Below, one piece after another: positions 24,825 to 34,926 of a DNA stretch of 64,000 nucleotides. This stretch comes from Gammaproteobacteria bacterium (GTDB lineage: Bacteria > Pseudomonadota > Gammaproteobacteria > Enterobacterales > Alteromonadaceae): the NCBI GenBank assembly GCA_017302255.1, contig JAFLDV010000002.1, forward strand, positions 62,001 through 126,000, read 5' to 3'. Made by a program: the position numbers and the translations under genes. The notes under the pieces were generated by a model, which did no database searches, was not told the origin of the DNA, and saw nothing but the letters and a program-made list of their open reading frames with translations. Numbering within the stretch: the stretch's first letter is position 1; each line of letters starts with the position of its first letter.

Positions 24825-26450
24825 ATGTGGATGAGACAATTTAAAATCGGGTCACGATTAGTGGCTGCATTTGGTTTATTGGCTGCGCTCTTAATATTTC
24901 AAGGCTTGATGGCGTTGCAATCATTATCCTCGATGCGGCATACCGCAGAAGAACTTGATACTAATACCATTCCTTCGCTGGCCAGTTTATCGGATATAAA
25001 CCTCAACGTGATGCGAGCTCGTGTATACACCTTCCGCTTATTGCTGGCTGACACTGAAGAAGATCGTAACCAAGCCGAACAAACCTTACAGCAAATTCGC
25101 GATAACATTCAAACGGCCGAAAAGCAGTATGAAAAGTTGATTAGCATTCCGGAAGAACGAAAAGTCTATGAAGATTTCATGGCAAGCGTTAATCAATACA
25201 TGCAGCAACAAGATGACATGATTGCAAAGCTCCGCGCTGGCGACAAGGTTGAAGCTAAACGTATTGTCGACGAAGTCATGATTGGTAATGCTGATAAAAT
25301 GACGAAACAACTGCTCAAGCTTGGTGAAATCAATATAACGTATGCGCATGAGCAGAGTGAAGATGCTGAGCAAGCTTACAGCACAAGTCAAATTTTGATT
25401 TACTCAGTGATTGCGATTTCTCTACTGTCCGCACTCTTTATTGCAGTGTCAATGACTCGCAGCATTGTGCAACCTCTTGATGAAGCAGTATTTGTGTCGG
25501 CAAATGTCGCAGCAGGTGATTTAACCCAGCACATCACAGCCAATGGTCGTGACGAAATTGCGCAATTAATGCAAGCTCTTGCCAATATGCAGAAAAACCT
25601 GCGTGACACTCTGTCGCATATAGCCAATTCTTCAAATCAGTTGGCATCTGCCTCTGAAGAGTTAAATTCAGTAACCGAAGACGCCTCCCGTGGCATCTCT
25701 CAACAAAATGACGAAATTCAACAAGCGGCTACTGCTATTACCGAAATGAGCTCTGCGGTGGATGAGGTGGCGAGTACTGCTTTACACACATCGGAAGCTT
25801 CTTCAGAATCCGCGCGCAGCGCTGAACTTGGAAAAAAACAAGTGGAGCAAACGGTCAGTGCTATTGTCGATATGAATCAAGATGTTGCGCAAAGTGCACA
25901 GGTCGTGCAAACCCTAGCATTACAAGCGCAAGATATCGGAAAGGTACTAGATGTAATTCGCGCTATTGCGGAGCAAACAAACTTGTTGGCATTAAACGCG
26001 GCAATTGAAGCTGCGCGAGCAGGTGATGCCGGCCGTGGTTTTGCGGTTGTTGCTGATGAAGTCCGCGCGCTAGCACATCGGACTCAGTTATCGACTCGTG
26101 AAATTGAAGAGATGATCAATAAAATCCAACAAGGTACCAGTTCAGCGGTGCAGTCAATGCAGCACAGTGGCCAAAAGGCAGAGCAAGCGCTGGCGGTGGC
26201 ACGGCAAGCGGGTGATGCCTTGAATACGATTTACAGTCAAATCAGTCGGATGAGTGACAGTAATTTGGTAATTGCTAGCGCTGCGGAAGAGCAAGCGAAA
26301 GTTGCCCGGGAAATTGATCGAAATATCATCAATATCAGCGATTTGGCTCAGCAAAGTGCGGCGGGAGCTCACCAAACTAGCGCGTCTGCACATGAGTTGT
26401 CTCGTCTAGCTGTTGACTTGAATAATTTATTGACCCGATTCAAAGTTTAA
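24825..26450 (+). CDS. Methyl-accepting chemotaxis protein
   Basis: A 541-residue chemoreceptor. It has TM1 near 8-30, a four-helix-bundle periplasmic ligand domain, TM2 near 190-210, HAMP, and a long methyl-accepting coiled coil with the conserved hairpin tip ([18 protein letters not shown]). GAGGA lies nine bases upstream of ATG 24825. It is a stand-alone receptor in a block of periplasmic sensory proteins, with no other chemotaxis genes in the window. The ligand is unknown. Confidence 0.95.
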   Translation: MWMRQFKIGSRLVAAFGLLAALLIFQGLMALQSLSSMRHTAEELDTNTIPSLASLSDINLNVMRARVYTFRLLLADTEEDRNQAEQTLQQIRDNIQTAEKQYEKLISIPEERKVYEDFMASVNQYMQQQDDMIAKLRAGDKVEAKRIVDEVMIGNADKMTKQLLKLGEINITYAHEQSEDAEQAYSTSQILIYSVIAISLLSALFIAVSMTRSIVQPLDEAVFVSANVAAGDLTQHITANGRDEIAQLMQALANMQKNLRDTLSHIANSSNQLASASEELNSVTEDASRGISQQNDEIQQAATAITEMSSAVDEVASTALHTSEASSESARSAELGKKQVEQTVSAIVDMNQDVAQSAQVVQTLALQAQDIGKVLDVIRAIAEQTNLLALNAAIEAARAGDAGRGFAVVADEVRALAHRTQLSTREIEEMINKIQQGTSSAVQSMQHSGQKAEQALAVARQAGDALNTIYSQISRMSDSNLVIASAAEEQAKVAREIDRNIINISDLAQQSAAGAHQTSASAHELSRLAVDLNNLLTRFKV

Positions 26451-26585
26451 GTTTTGCAAAAGGCAAAACAAGCGAATGAGCTGATTGCCAAAATTAGCAA
26501 GTAATCAGGAATGCGGGGCGCGATTAAGCGACCCGCAGCAAGTGCTAAGTTTGGGGTTTTTAAATAAAAGTTCAGGGTTTGCGTA

Positions 26586-27407
26586 CTAAGGTTTGATCGA
26601 TTGTTGCCAGTATTCGATAGCTTTGTCACGCTGACTTTCGGGAAAGCCAGTACGCATAATTTCAAGATAAGCCTGTTGTTGGCTTAAAGACCGCAGTACA
26701 TCATTTAGGCTATTCACTACCATTTCTCCGCTTTTGCCCTTGCTGCAGGCAAAATAAACCAAGCTGATGGCTTCTGCTTCTTGCAGTGGATAGTATTTCA
26801 GTCGCTGCGTGCTGCGATCGGCAATCTTCGGGTACTCGATCACCATATCGATAAACTGCTTTTCCAGCATGGGTAGCAATGAACCTACCGATTCGCTTGA
26901 GCTTGTGCGCATATACAAAGAAGGGTGCTTTTGATTGTCCTCGAGGATCTTGTCAATTTCAACGCCATAACTGCGGTTGATTTCGATGCCGATCAGTGGT
27001 GATATTTTCAAATGTAATAATTCGCGCAATGACACCCTCGGTTGTACCCGCAGCATTAAATCCAACTTGGCAGTCCACGGCGAATTTGCTGGGACTATCA
27101 ATTGCAATGCGGCTTCAGCCATGTAAGGTGCTGTAAACAGGAAATTTTTTTCTCGATCTGGCGTTTTTTTCAGATATGGAATGCAGGCGTTGCCACTTTT
27201 TTCTAGCCATTCCTTGGCGCGATTTCGACTGATGTTCTCGACTTGGACTTTATCTGGATAAATCGCCAATATTTGCCGGAGCATGTCAGCTTCAGGGTGT
27301 GTTTGCATTGGGGCTTTGAGCAGTCCCATCGAATCCACGAGCACAAGCGGTTCCGCTCTCACCTGAGTGAAAAACAGCAGCGCCAGTAGTCGGATCAGAA
27401 CTTTCAT
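26586..27407 (-). CDS. Periplasmic solute-binding-like protein of unknown ligand
   Basis: A 273-residue exported protein. The start at 27407 gives a standard signal peptide (MKVLIRLLALLFF, cleavage near VRA) with AGGTG five bases upstream. Its pattern (FLFTAPYMAEAALQLIVPA, about 87-105) suggests the solute-binding fold used by quorum- or chemosensing periplasmic proteins. The match is weaker than for the 22006 protein. There is no transport operon nearby. It is convergent to the chemoreceptor gene, and a stem at 26512-26537 lies between them. Confidence 0.75.
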   Translation of the reverse strand: MKVLIRLLALLFFTQVRAEPLVLVDSMGLLKAPMQTHPEADMLRQILAIYPDKVQVENISRNRAKEWLEKSGNACIPYLKKTPDREKNFLFTAPYMAEAALQLIVPANSPWTAKLDLMLRVQPRVSLRELLHLKISPLIGIEINRSYGVEIDKILEDNQKHPSLYMRTSSSESVGSLLPMLEKQFIDMVIEYPKIADRSTQRLKYYPLQEAEAISLVYFACSKGKSGEMVVNSLNDVLRSLSQQQAYLEIMRTGFPESQRDKAIEYWQQSIKP

Positions 27408-27770
27408 CAGCACACCTAATTTTAACTTCTGTCCTGAGTATAAAAACAAAATTCATAAAGCTCCATTTGTCACCAAAAATAAACCAACCAAGTGGTGCTG
27501 GGTATCGCCTAAAGCCATAAGGCCTAAACAGTTGGGAATTGGCTATTTGTGTTTATCTGGTTAATTTTCAATGCTTTGCTGGTAAGAAATCGATTGTTTT
27601 TGGCGGCAGTAATTTTCTGCGGGATTTTGCGCCTGACCAAACATTCGCGAATGTGCTGCCGCTAATGCAGAAATGTGGAGTCATGACCGGGTATTATGAG
27701 CGCTGCTAAATCAATTAGAAGCGCTTGGGGAGATCTGCAGGCAACTTGGATAAATGATGCGGGCTCTTGT
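27408..27770. other. Intergenic region
   Basis: 363 bp between the 26586 gene and the end of the 27771 membrane gene. It contains the upstream region of the former. No gene, RNA or strong repeat is supported. The only item noted is a short GCCTAAA direct repeat around 27507. Confidence 0.5.
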
Positions 27771-28127
27771 TTATTTTTCCGCCGATGAATTACGCTGCCG
27801 TTTGAACTGAACGATCGAATAAATGCAAAAGCCAAAGCTAAGCAGATACCCTAAATAGATAAATCCAATCAAGTTTTGCGACAACACATTGCCATTTAAC
27901 TGGCTAAACAACTTCACTAACCCTGTCAGCATGGTGGCGAAAATAACCGCAAGCATGGTTGGTTGGTGGACAAACTTGACCAGATAACCAAGCCCCAGAC
28001 TTAATACCGACAACTGTAAATGCAAAGTGCCTTGGTAGAAGGTCTTTTCGATAGACCACACATAAAGCACACAAAGCAGGTAACTCAGCACAAAAGTGTA
28101 AGCCAGATAACGCGTAGCATTTTGCAT
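27771..28127 (-). CDS. Inner-membrane protein of unknown function
   Basis: A 118-residue protein with about four transmembrane helices and a basic C-terminal tail. The start at 28127 (MQNATRY) has GAGG five bases upstream. The longer frame adds 22 implausible residues. It is divergent from cstA, but no functional link is known. Confidence 0.75.
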   Translation of the reverse strand: MQNATRYLAYTFVLSYLLCVLYVWSIEKTFYQGTLHLQLSVLSLGLGYLVKFVHQPTMLAVIFATMLTGLVKLFSQLNGNVLSQNLIGFIYLGYLLSFGFCIYSIVQFKRQRNSSAEK

Positions 28128-28292
28128 AGAAACCTCAGATGGTGTTGCGCAAGCGCGCAGTATGCCCGATCTGCTGGCACGCGCCAAGCGCACGCCTAAG
28201 CAAATGCGGATTGGTGGTCAGCGTTGACTTTCTATGGGGAGTCCGTTAGAACAGAACATACAAAAAAATAACAATATGACAGGGACTTACGG

Positions 28293-30359
28293 ATGCAACA
28301 GCGATTTGGTCGTTACCTCATTTGGATCCTCATTTCATTGATTGGCGCTTCAGCCGTCGGTGGTATTGCCTTGCATCGCGGCGAAAGTATTAACGCATTG
28401 TGGTTTATCGTGGCTGCAGTTTGTGTTTACGCGATAGGCTTTCGGTTTTATAGCGCTTGGATAGCAGCCCGAGTGTTGATGCTTGATGACACCAGAGCTA
28501 CACCTGCAGAGCGTTTGCAAGATGGTCGCGACTATCTACCGACCAATCGCTGGGTGGTGTTCGGTCATCATTTTGCGGCAATTGCTGGTCCTGGCCCGTT
28601 GATTGGCCCTACTTTGGCCGCGCAGTTTGGTTATTTACCTGGGACTTTATGGATCTTGGTCGGCAGTGTCCTTGCTGGTTGTGTCCAAGATATGTGTATT
28701 TTGTTTTTCTCGACGCGGCGCAATGGCCGCAGTCTCGGTCAGATGGCGCGTGATGAGTTAGGGCCAATTGGCGGTGCTGCCGCATTGTTTGCCACCTTGC
28801 TCATCATGATTATTTTGATTGCGGTGCTGGGGTTGGTGGTGGTGAATGCGATGAAACATTCACCTTGGGCAACGTCGACGGTGATTGCGACCATCCCAAT
28901 TGCACTGTTTATAGGCATTTACATGCGCTATTTGCGACCAGGTCGAGTGCTTGAAGGCAGTTTGGTTGGTGTAGTGCTGTTATTGCTGTCGGTTGGCGGT
29001 GGCGGTTGGGTTGATCAGCAACCTTTGCTGCGTGAATGGTTTAATCACCCAGGATTACCCCTAGCATTTGGGGTGATCGGATATGGCTTTATGGCCGCAG
29101 TGCTGCCCGTTTGGTTGTTGTTGGCACCGCGTGATTACCTTTCAACTTTTATGAAGCTAGGCACTGTGTTGTTGCTGGCTGGCGCTATTATTTTGCTGCA
29201 ACCCGATTTGAAAATGCCCGCGCTTACCCAGTTTATTGACGGCACAGGTCCTATTTTCGCTGGAACATTGTTTCCTTTTGTGTTCATTACTATCGCCTGT
29301 GGTGCCATTTCTGGCTTTCACTCGTTAATTGCCTCAGGCACTACGCCCAAATTGTTAAGTAACGAACGTGATATTCCGATGATTGGCTATGGCGGTATGG
29401 CGCTTGAATCATTTGTGGCAATGATGGCGCTGATTGCCGCCACAGTGCTCGACCCTGGCGTTTATTTTGCGATTAATAGTCCGGCGGGTATTGTGGGGGC
29501 TTTACCTGCGGATGCGGTTGCCACTATTTCTAGCTGGGGTTTCCCGGTCACAGTGGAACAAATGAATGCATTGGCGGCATCGATGGGCGAGGCTACGTTA
29601 TTTGCTCGAACTGGCGGCGCTCCTTCGCTAGCAGTTGGTATGGCGAGTATTTTTGGTTCTGCTTTTGGCGAGCATCTATTGGCGCTTTGGTATCACTTCG
29701 CGATCATGTTCGAAGCAGTGTTTATTCTAACCACCTTAGACGCCGGAACTCGGGTCGGCCGTTTTATGCTGCAAGATTTACTTGGCAATATTTGGCCGAA
29801 GTTAGGGCAAACCAGCTGGTATCCATCGGTGTTGCTGAGTAGTGCTTTAGTCGTTGCTGGCTGGGGTTATTTTTTATATATCGGTGTGATAGATCCCAAC
29901 GGTGGTGTGAATATCCTGTGGCCATTATTTGGTATTTCCAATCAGTTGCTGGCGGCTATCGCATTGACTGTCGCAACCGGAATTTTAATAAAAAGTGGCA
30001 AATGGCGAGTTGCTTGGGTTACCGCCCTGCCACTGACTTGGTTGACCATCCTGACGACCACCGCGGTGTATGAAAAAATAACCAGTGCCGACCCAAGACT
30101 GGGTTTTTTCGCCGCTGCTGAGGATTTGGCAACAAAATTGGCAGCAGGACAGTTGTCACCGGAAAAAGCTGCGGTAGCGCCGCAATTAATTTTCAACCAA
30201 CAATTGGATGCTTGGCTGGCGTTATTGTTCGTCGGCTTATTGTGGGTGATTATTCTGGATATGCTGCGGATGGCGTCACGTTCGTTGCGTGGTTTACCGG
30301 TTTTGTCGTCGGCAGAAGCGCCATATCAACGCACTACCCTTGAAAATTCAGCGAGTTAA
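28293..30359 (+). CDS. cstA: CstA-family pyruvate/peptide transporter
   Basis: A 688-residue inner-membrane protein with many hydrophobic helices and the conserved N-terminal core GHHFAAIAGPGPLIGPTLAA of CstA/BtsT. In E. coli these proteins take up pyruvate and were first described as carbon-starvation proteins. Length is normal. It forms an operon with a YbdD/YjiX-family gene 9 bp downstream, a pairing that supports the call. Confidence 0.95.
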   Translation: MQQRFGRYLIWILISLIGASAVGGIALHRGESINALWFIVAAVCVYAIGFRFYSAWIAARVLMLDDTRATPAERLQDGRDYLPTNRWVVFGHHFAAIAGPGPLIGPTLAAQFGYLPGTLWILVGSVLAGCVQDMCILFFSTRRNGRSLGQMARDELGPIGGAAALFATLLIMIILIAVLGLVVVNAMKHSPWATSTVIATIPIALFIGIYMRYLRPGRVLEGSLVGVVLLLLSVGGGGWVDQQPLLREWFNHPGLPLAFGVIGYGFMAAVLPVWLLLAPRDYLSTFMKLGTVLLLAGAIILLQPDLKMPALTQFIDGTGPIFAGTLFPFVFITIACGAISGFHSLIASGTTPKLLSNERDIPMIGYGGMALESFVAMMALIAATVLDPGVYFAINSPAGIVGALPADAVATISSWGFPVTVEQMNALAASMGEATLFARTGGAPSLAVGMASIFGSAFGEHLLALWYHFAIMFEAVFILTTLDAGTRVGRFMLQDLLGNIWPKLGQTSWYPSVLLSSALVVAGWGYFLYIGVIDPNGGVNILWPLFGISNQLLAAIALTVATGILIKSGKWRVAWVTALPLTWLTILTTTAVYEKITSADPRLGFFAAAEDLATKLAAGQLSPEKAAVAPQLIFNQQLDAWLALLFVGLLWVIILDMLRMASRSLRGLPVLSSAEAPYQRTTLENSAS

Positions 30360-30368
30360 GGAGTTTGT

Positions 30369-30563
30369 ATGCATTTAGTGAAGCTATTAGCCGCACTAAA
30401 AAAAGCTTGGCGATTGATCCGCGAGTTGAGTGGCGATGATGCGTATGAGCGTTATTTACGCCATCAGATATTGCATCATCCTGAAGAAACACCACTCAGT
30501 CGACAAGCGTTTTTTCAGCAAGAGCAGCATCGGAAATGGCACGGCGTCAAACGTTGTTGTTAG
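30369..30563 (+). CDS. ybdD: YbdD/YjiX-family small protein
   Basis: A 64-residue protein of the YbdD/YjiX family, typically encoded with cstA or btsT. It has the SGDDAYERYLRH core and the conserved C-terminal KRCC. The two cysteines are ordinary UGU codons, so there is no selenocysteine version here. GGAG lies just upstream of the ATG. The role is unknown, probably linked to the transporter. Confidence 0.93.
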   Translation: MHLVKLLAALKKAWRLIRELSGDDAYERYLRHQILHHPEETPLSRQAFFQQEQHRKWHGVKRCC

Positions 30564-30599
30564 ACGCCATGCTGGTTCAATAATCCGCAATCCATTGAC

Positions 30600-31346
30600 T
30601 TAGAACGTAAAGTGCACGCCGACGGCTGAACGTTCTTCGTCATCATATTTGCCATACTCAACAGAAATGGCTGTTTCGTCAAAAATGAAATAGTTCAAGC
30701 CAATGGTTTGTACGCTAATGGTGTCATCTTCATCAGCGTACCAACGCTCACCGCCAATCGAAGTGTAAAATTCAAGGTCTTCGGTGAATTCGTGGCGAAA
30801 TCGCGCGCCGTACCCGGCAATGGTCGAGTACGTTCGCACATTCTCCACGTATGAATTGGCTGACTGTCCACTGGTGTATCGGAAAAAGTCTTTTGCTTTC
30901 AATTTCATTCGACCAATACTACCGCTGAAATCGACAGTAGTATGTTCCGATAGATTAAAGATATAACCAGCACCCCAGGTATAGTGGCGGGTCGTTACAT
31001 TGGTCTCGTTGAAAAGATTGGCAATAACGGGTGGCGTTGGTTGGCTCATTTGCGAATATTCAGTTTGAGAGAATCGATCGTTACGGTAATTCGCAAACCA
31101 ATAGGTATTGTCGTTTAGTTGTTCGCTATATTTAAGCTCCCAGCCGTTGACATCGCTTTCATTTCTTTGCGTTTGTATTTCTCTTCCGGTATTCGGATCT
31201 ACGTAATAAACCGTCTCAGGAAACTCGTTAGGTGCTGAAATTTCAGTACTACGAATGGTCAGAGAATCAAAACTTGGCGTTGCCATTGCCGCCGATACGC
31301 TGCCAGTTAATGCTAATACAATCAAAGAACGCGAGAAAATAGTCAT
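30600..31346 (-). CDS. Outer-membrane beta-barrel protein
   Basis: A 248-residue exported protein. The signal peptide starts at 31346 and ends near AMA. The mature part shows alternating aromatic/hydrophobic strand segments and a terminal phenylalanine, as in small porin-like or OmpA/OmpW barrels. It resembles the 54074 protein in composition and design, though not in obvious identity. AGGA lies ten bases upstream. The function is unknown. Confidence 0.8.
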   Translation of the reverse strand: MTIFSRSLIVLALTGSVSAAMATPSFDSLTIRSTEISAPNEFPETVYYVDPNTGREIQTQRNESDVNGWELKYSEQLNDNTYWFANYRNDRFSQTEYSQMSQPTPPVIANLFNETNVTTRHYTWGAGYIFNLSEHTTVDFSGSIGRMKLKAKDFFRYTSGQSANSYVENVRTYSTIAGYGARFRHEFTEDLEFYTSIGGERWYADEDDTISVQTIGLNYFIFDETAISVEYGKYDDEERSAVGVHFTF

Positions 31347-31466
31347 AGCCAATATCCTTGTTGGTAGGTAATGCATACAACATAGTGCCACTTTTGTTAA
31401 CTCTAAATGAATAAATCCATAGCAAAAAATTTCCAATCGATAGATCTCTTCCGAGATTTATAGCGC

Positions 31467-31508
31467 AATGAGAATATTTTCGATTCTCTAATGAGAACGA
31501 TTCGTGTT
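31467..31508 (+). promoter_or_regulatory. Fur-like box pair upstream of the siderophore receptor gene
   Basis: GAGAAT (31470) and ATTCTC (31483-31488) form a symmetric site. It is followed at 31490-31508 by AATGAGAACGATTCGTGTT, which partly fits the Fur consensus. The pair lies 57-98 bp before the TonB-dependent receptor start, so iron-dependent repression is likely. Confidence 0.55.
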
Positions 31509-31564
31509 AATATTGTCGGCAAGAGTGAATTTACGTCAATTTTTAGCAGAGTTTTGGAGTCGTT

Positions 31565-33682
31565 ATGGCGCTGGTTCGTGTAAAACCCCTATCTTTAGCC
31601 GTTCGTATGGCATTACCGCTGGTAATGTTGCAATGCAGTGCGCCTGTATTGGCGGACGACGGTTGGGATGAGTCAAAGGTTGAGCATATCGAAGTCGTCG
31701 GTCAGCAAGGCCAGAAATATCGGGTTGATACCACGACCACTGCGACCAAAACCAACACGCTACTGCGGGATATTCCGCAGGCAATTACTGTGGTGACTGA
31801 AGATCTGATCGCCGACCAATCGATGCAAAACATGGGCGATGTTGTGCGTTATGTACCGGGCGTGCAAATGGCGCAAGGTGAAGGTCATCGTGATGCGCCA
31901 GTACTGCGCGGCAATACCTCTACCGCTGACTTTTTTATCAACGGCGTGCGTGATGATGTTCAATACTTCCGCGATTTGTATAACGTCAAACGTGTTGAAG
32001 TGTTGAAAGGCCCTAGCGGCATGATTTTCGGTCGTGGTGGCGCCGGTGGTTTAATCAATCGAGTGAGCAAACAAGCGGATTTCTCTGCAGGTCGCGAAGT
32101 TGCGTTAACGCTTGGCTCCTTTGATAACCTGCGTTTTACTGGCGATGTGAATCAAGTGATTGATGATCAATTAGCTGTTCGCTTAACTGCGCTCTACGAA
32201 GATTCGGGCAGTTACCGCGATTACAGCGAAGTAAAACGCAAAGCGATTAATCCAACTGTCACTTTCAAGCCGGCGACAAATACCTCAGTTGCCTTTAGTT
32301 TCGAGCATTTTGAAGATGATCGGATCACTGACCGTGGCATCCCATCATTTAATGGCCGGCCTTTAGAAGTCGACCGCGCCACTTTTTTCGGCAGTGTTGA
32401 CGATAGCACTACCACTGCGGAAGTTGATGCGTTTAGCACCACAATCAGCCACGAATTTGCTAATGGTGTGATGTTAGTTAACCAAACACGTTACGCCGCT
32501 TACGATAAATTTTACGCCAACGTGTTACCTGGTGCTTATAACGACAGCACTAAACGAGTGGCTATTTCAGGCTACAACAACCAAACCGATCGCAAGAACT
32601 TGATGAACCAAACCGATTTAACCAAAGAAGTTGTATTGGCTGGGATGAATCACACCTTGCTGGCGGGCATGGAGCTTAATCGCCAAGAAACAGATAACTT
32701 ACGCATGACTGCGTATTTCACTGATGTTGGTCCAAATGCCACCGCAGATTTTGTCACTCTTGCCGACACCATTTACCATGGCACCGTGCAATATCGTCAA
32801 TCGGCGAGTGATGCGCAAAACCATAGCGTTGCCAAGACGCTTGGTGTTTACTTGCAAGACCAAATTGAATTGTCCGCAAACTGGCAAGCTGTCTTAGGCG
32901 CTCGTTATGATCATTTTTCGGCTGATTTACTCAATCAGCGCAACAACAGTACTTTAGAAAGCACTGACTCATTATTGTCGCCACGCGCCGGTTTAATTTA
33001 TAAACCACGTGACGAAATGTCGATTTACGCAAGTTATTCAATTGCTTACGTGCCTCGCGCTGGTGAGCAACTAGCGTCACTAACGGCAACCAACGCGGCG
33101 TTAGATCCTGAAAAGTTTAATAACCAAGAGATCGGTTTTAAATGGGATTTCAGCCGCGACTTCAGCTTTGGTGCTGCCGTTTATCAGCTCGACCGTACCA
33201 ATGTGGCGGTAACAGATCCGAACAACGCGGCCGCGACAATTTTAGTCGATGGTCAGCAAGTGAAAGGTGTTGAGCTTGAACTAAATGGCCAAGTCACTGA
33301 GCAATGGCAAATCATGGCTGGTTACGCCAATCAGCAATCAAAAGTGCAAACGCCTGGTGCAACCAACGGCAACAAGTTAGGTCAGGTTCCGGAAAACACC
33401 TTTTCTTTGTGGAATCGTTACGAATTTTCTGATGCTTGGAGCGCAGGTTTAGGCGTGATTAGCCAAAGCAAATCTTACGTCGTAATTGATAATGCAGTGG
33501 TTTTACCGGGTTTCACGCGTTTAGATGCTGGTGTGTTTTATAAGCCAATGACCGATTTGCGGGTGCAACTGAATATCGAAAACCTGACAGACAAAACTTA
33601 TTATGCCTCTGCGCATAATAACAATAACATCACACCAGCCTCGCCAAGAGCGGTGCGACTTGGTGTGAACTATAAGTTCTAA
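31565..33682 (+). CDS. TonB-dependent siderophore receptor (catecholate type)
   Basis: A 705-residue outer-membrane receptor. It has a signal peptide (to about residue 30), a TonB box-like IEVVGQQ segment, a plug domain with the VLKGPSGMIFGRGGAGGLIN motif (near 140) and a beta-barrel ending in F. It resembles the Fiu/CirA catecholate siderophore receptors. GGAG lies five bases before the ATG, and Fur-like boxes precede it. No siderophore biosynthesis genes are present, so it probably captures foreign siderophores. Confidence 0.94.
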   Translation: MALVRVKPLSLAVRMALPLVMLQCSAPVLADDGWDESKVEHIEVVGQQGQKYRVDTTTTATKTNTLLRDIPQAITVVTEDLIADQSMQNMGDVVRYVPGVQMAQGEGHRDAPVLRGNTSTADFFINGVRDDVQYFRDLYNVKRVEVLKGPSGMIFGRGGAGGLINRVSKQADFSAGREVALTLGSFDNLRFTGDVNQVIDDQLAVRLTALYEDSGSYRDYSEVKRKAINPTVTFKPATNTSVAFSFEHFEDDRITDRGIPSFNGRPLEVDRATFFGSVDDSTTTAEVDAFSTTISHEFANGVMLVNQTRYAAYDKFYANVLPGAYNDSTKRVAISGYNNQTDRKNLMNQTDLTKEVVLAGMNHTLLAGMELNRQETDNLRMTAYFTDVGPNATADFVTLADTIYHGTVQYRQSASDAQNHSVAKTLGVYLQDQIELSANWQAVLGARYDHFSADLLNQRNNSTLESTDSLLSPRAGLIYKPRDEMSIYASYSIAYVPRAGEQLASLTATNAALDPEKFNNQEIGFKWDFSRDFSFGAAVYQLDRTNVAVTDPNNAAATILVDGQQVKGVELELNGQVTEQWQIMAGYANQQSKVQTPGATNGNKLGQVPENTFSLWNRYEFSDAWSAGLGVISQSKSYVVIDNAVVLPGFTRLDAGVFYKPMTDLRVQLNIENLTDKTYYASAHNNNNITPASPRAVRLGVNYKF

Positions 33683-33695
33683 ACAAGACTTTAGG

Positions 33696-33718
33696 AAAAA
33701 GCGCTTCGGCGCTTTTTT
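33696..33718 (+). terminator. Intrinsic terminator after the receptor gene
   Basis: The stem AAAAAGCGC/GCGCTTTTT with a TTCG tetraloop is followed by T residues. It is symmetric and may act in both directions. Confidence 0.88.
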
Positions 33719-33882
33719 GCTTTTTTAAAGCTTGGGATTTGCACAGGCGGGGATCTGTTGACGAGCGCACATCGCAATTCGTTGCAGGCTTGGCGCAATG
33801 AGCAGCTGGTTGGGGTTGCTCTGTTGGCAAAAGCTGAGTTTAATGAAGCTAATTTCAGCGCGATTGGGCACAAGGATTTAGC

Positions 33883-34818
33883 ATGAGTGAGCAGATTTAC
33901 GCAATTGGCACGCCGGGTCAGCCATGGGGCGATGCAGAGAAAGCCATGTGGTTGCAACAACAGCAAGTACAACGCAGTTATCAACAGCAAGTCGTCACTG
34001 TCATTCAACAGTTGGCTACTGAATTAGCCGCCGTTGCCGAGCTTTGCCAATATGGTGAGTTGGACTATCAACAGTTTGGCCTTAGCAAATACCCATTATT
34101 TGCGCTGAAAAGCCGAGACTGGCAGCCAAGTAAGCCGATGGTGTTGGTCACCGGCGGTGTGCATGGTTATGAAAGCAGTGGCGTGTTCGGCGCCTTACAA
34201 TTTGTTCGTGAACACTTTGCGCGCTACAGCCAACAAGTCAATTTATTAGTGTTGCCATGTATCAGTCCTTGGGGATTCGAAACAATCAATCGCTGGAATC
34301 CATTAGCCGTTGATCCAAATCGTTCTTTTACCGCGGATAGCCGCTCGCCAGAAGCTGCGGCAGTGTTGGCTTTAGTACAAAGCTTCCCAACACCATTAGT
34401 TCATGTTGATTTGCACGAGACCACAGACTCCGACAACAGCGAGTTTCGTCCAGCTAAAGCGGCGAGAGACGGTACAGTAGACATCAATTGGAATATTCCA
34501 GACGGCTTTTACTTAGTCGGTGATAGCGATAACCCGCAGCCTGAGTTTCAAGCGGCGATTATTGCGCAAGTGGCCAAGGTCACACAAATTGCGCCAGCAG
34601 ATGAGCACGGCTGCATTATTGGCGAAGAATTACAGCAATTTGGTGTAATCAATTACCCGAAAAAAGCATTATTTTTATGTGGTGGCATGACCAATGCGAC
34701 TTTTGTAACGACGACGGAAGTGTATCCAGATAGTCCAAATACCAGCGTTGCTGCCTGCAATCAGGCGCAAGTGGTTACTGTCTGTAGTGCGATAGATTTC
34801 GCATTATCGCACCGGTGA
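33883..34818 (+). CDS. M14-family zinc carboxypeptidase
   Basis: A 311-residue soluble metallopeptidase. HGYE near 93-96 and HVDLHE near 173-177 supply the zinc ligands. DPNRSF holds the Asn-Arg substrate-carboxylate pair, and TTTEVYP the catalytic Glu. There is no signal peptide. It resembles the M14 group related to succinylglutamate desuccinylases, so the substrate may be a peptide or an acyl-amino acid. AAGGA lies upstream of the ATG. Confidence 0.9.
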   Translation: MSEQIYAIGTPGQPWGDAEKAMWLQQQQVQRSYQQQVVTVIQQLATELAAVAELCQYGELDYQQFGLSKYPLFALKSRDWQPSKPMVLVTGGVHGYESSGVFGALQFVREHFARYSQQVNLLVLPCISPWGFETINRWNPLAVDPNRSFTADSRSPEAAAVLALVQSFPTPLVHVDLHETTDSDNSEFRPAKAARDGTVDINWNIPDGFYLVGDSDNPQPEFQAAIIAQVAKVTQIAPADEHGCIIGEELQQFGVINYPKKALFLCGGMTNATFVTTTEVYPDSPNTSVAACNQAQVVTVCSAIDFALSHR

Positions 34819-34926
34819 TAGTCTGGCGTTCATAAGTGGTATTTATCGCCACTCTTGAAGATAAAAGCATTGGTTTTGTGTGGGATTTGTGTACAATTTG
34901 CGCGATTTTACTTCAGGGCAGTAGTA

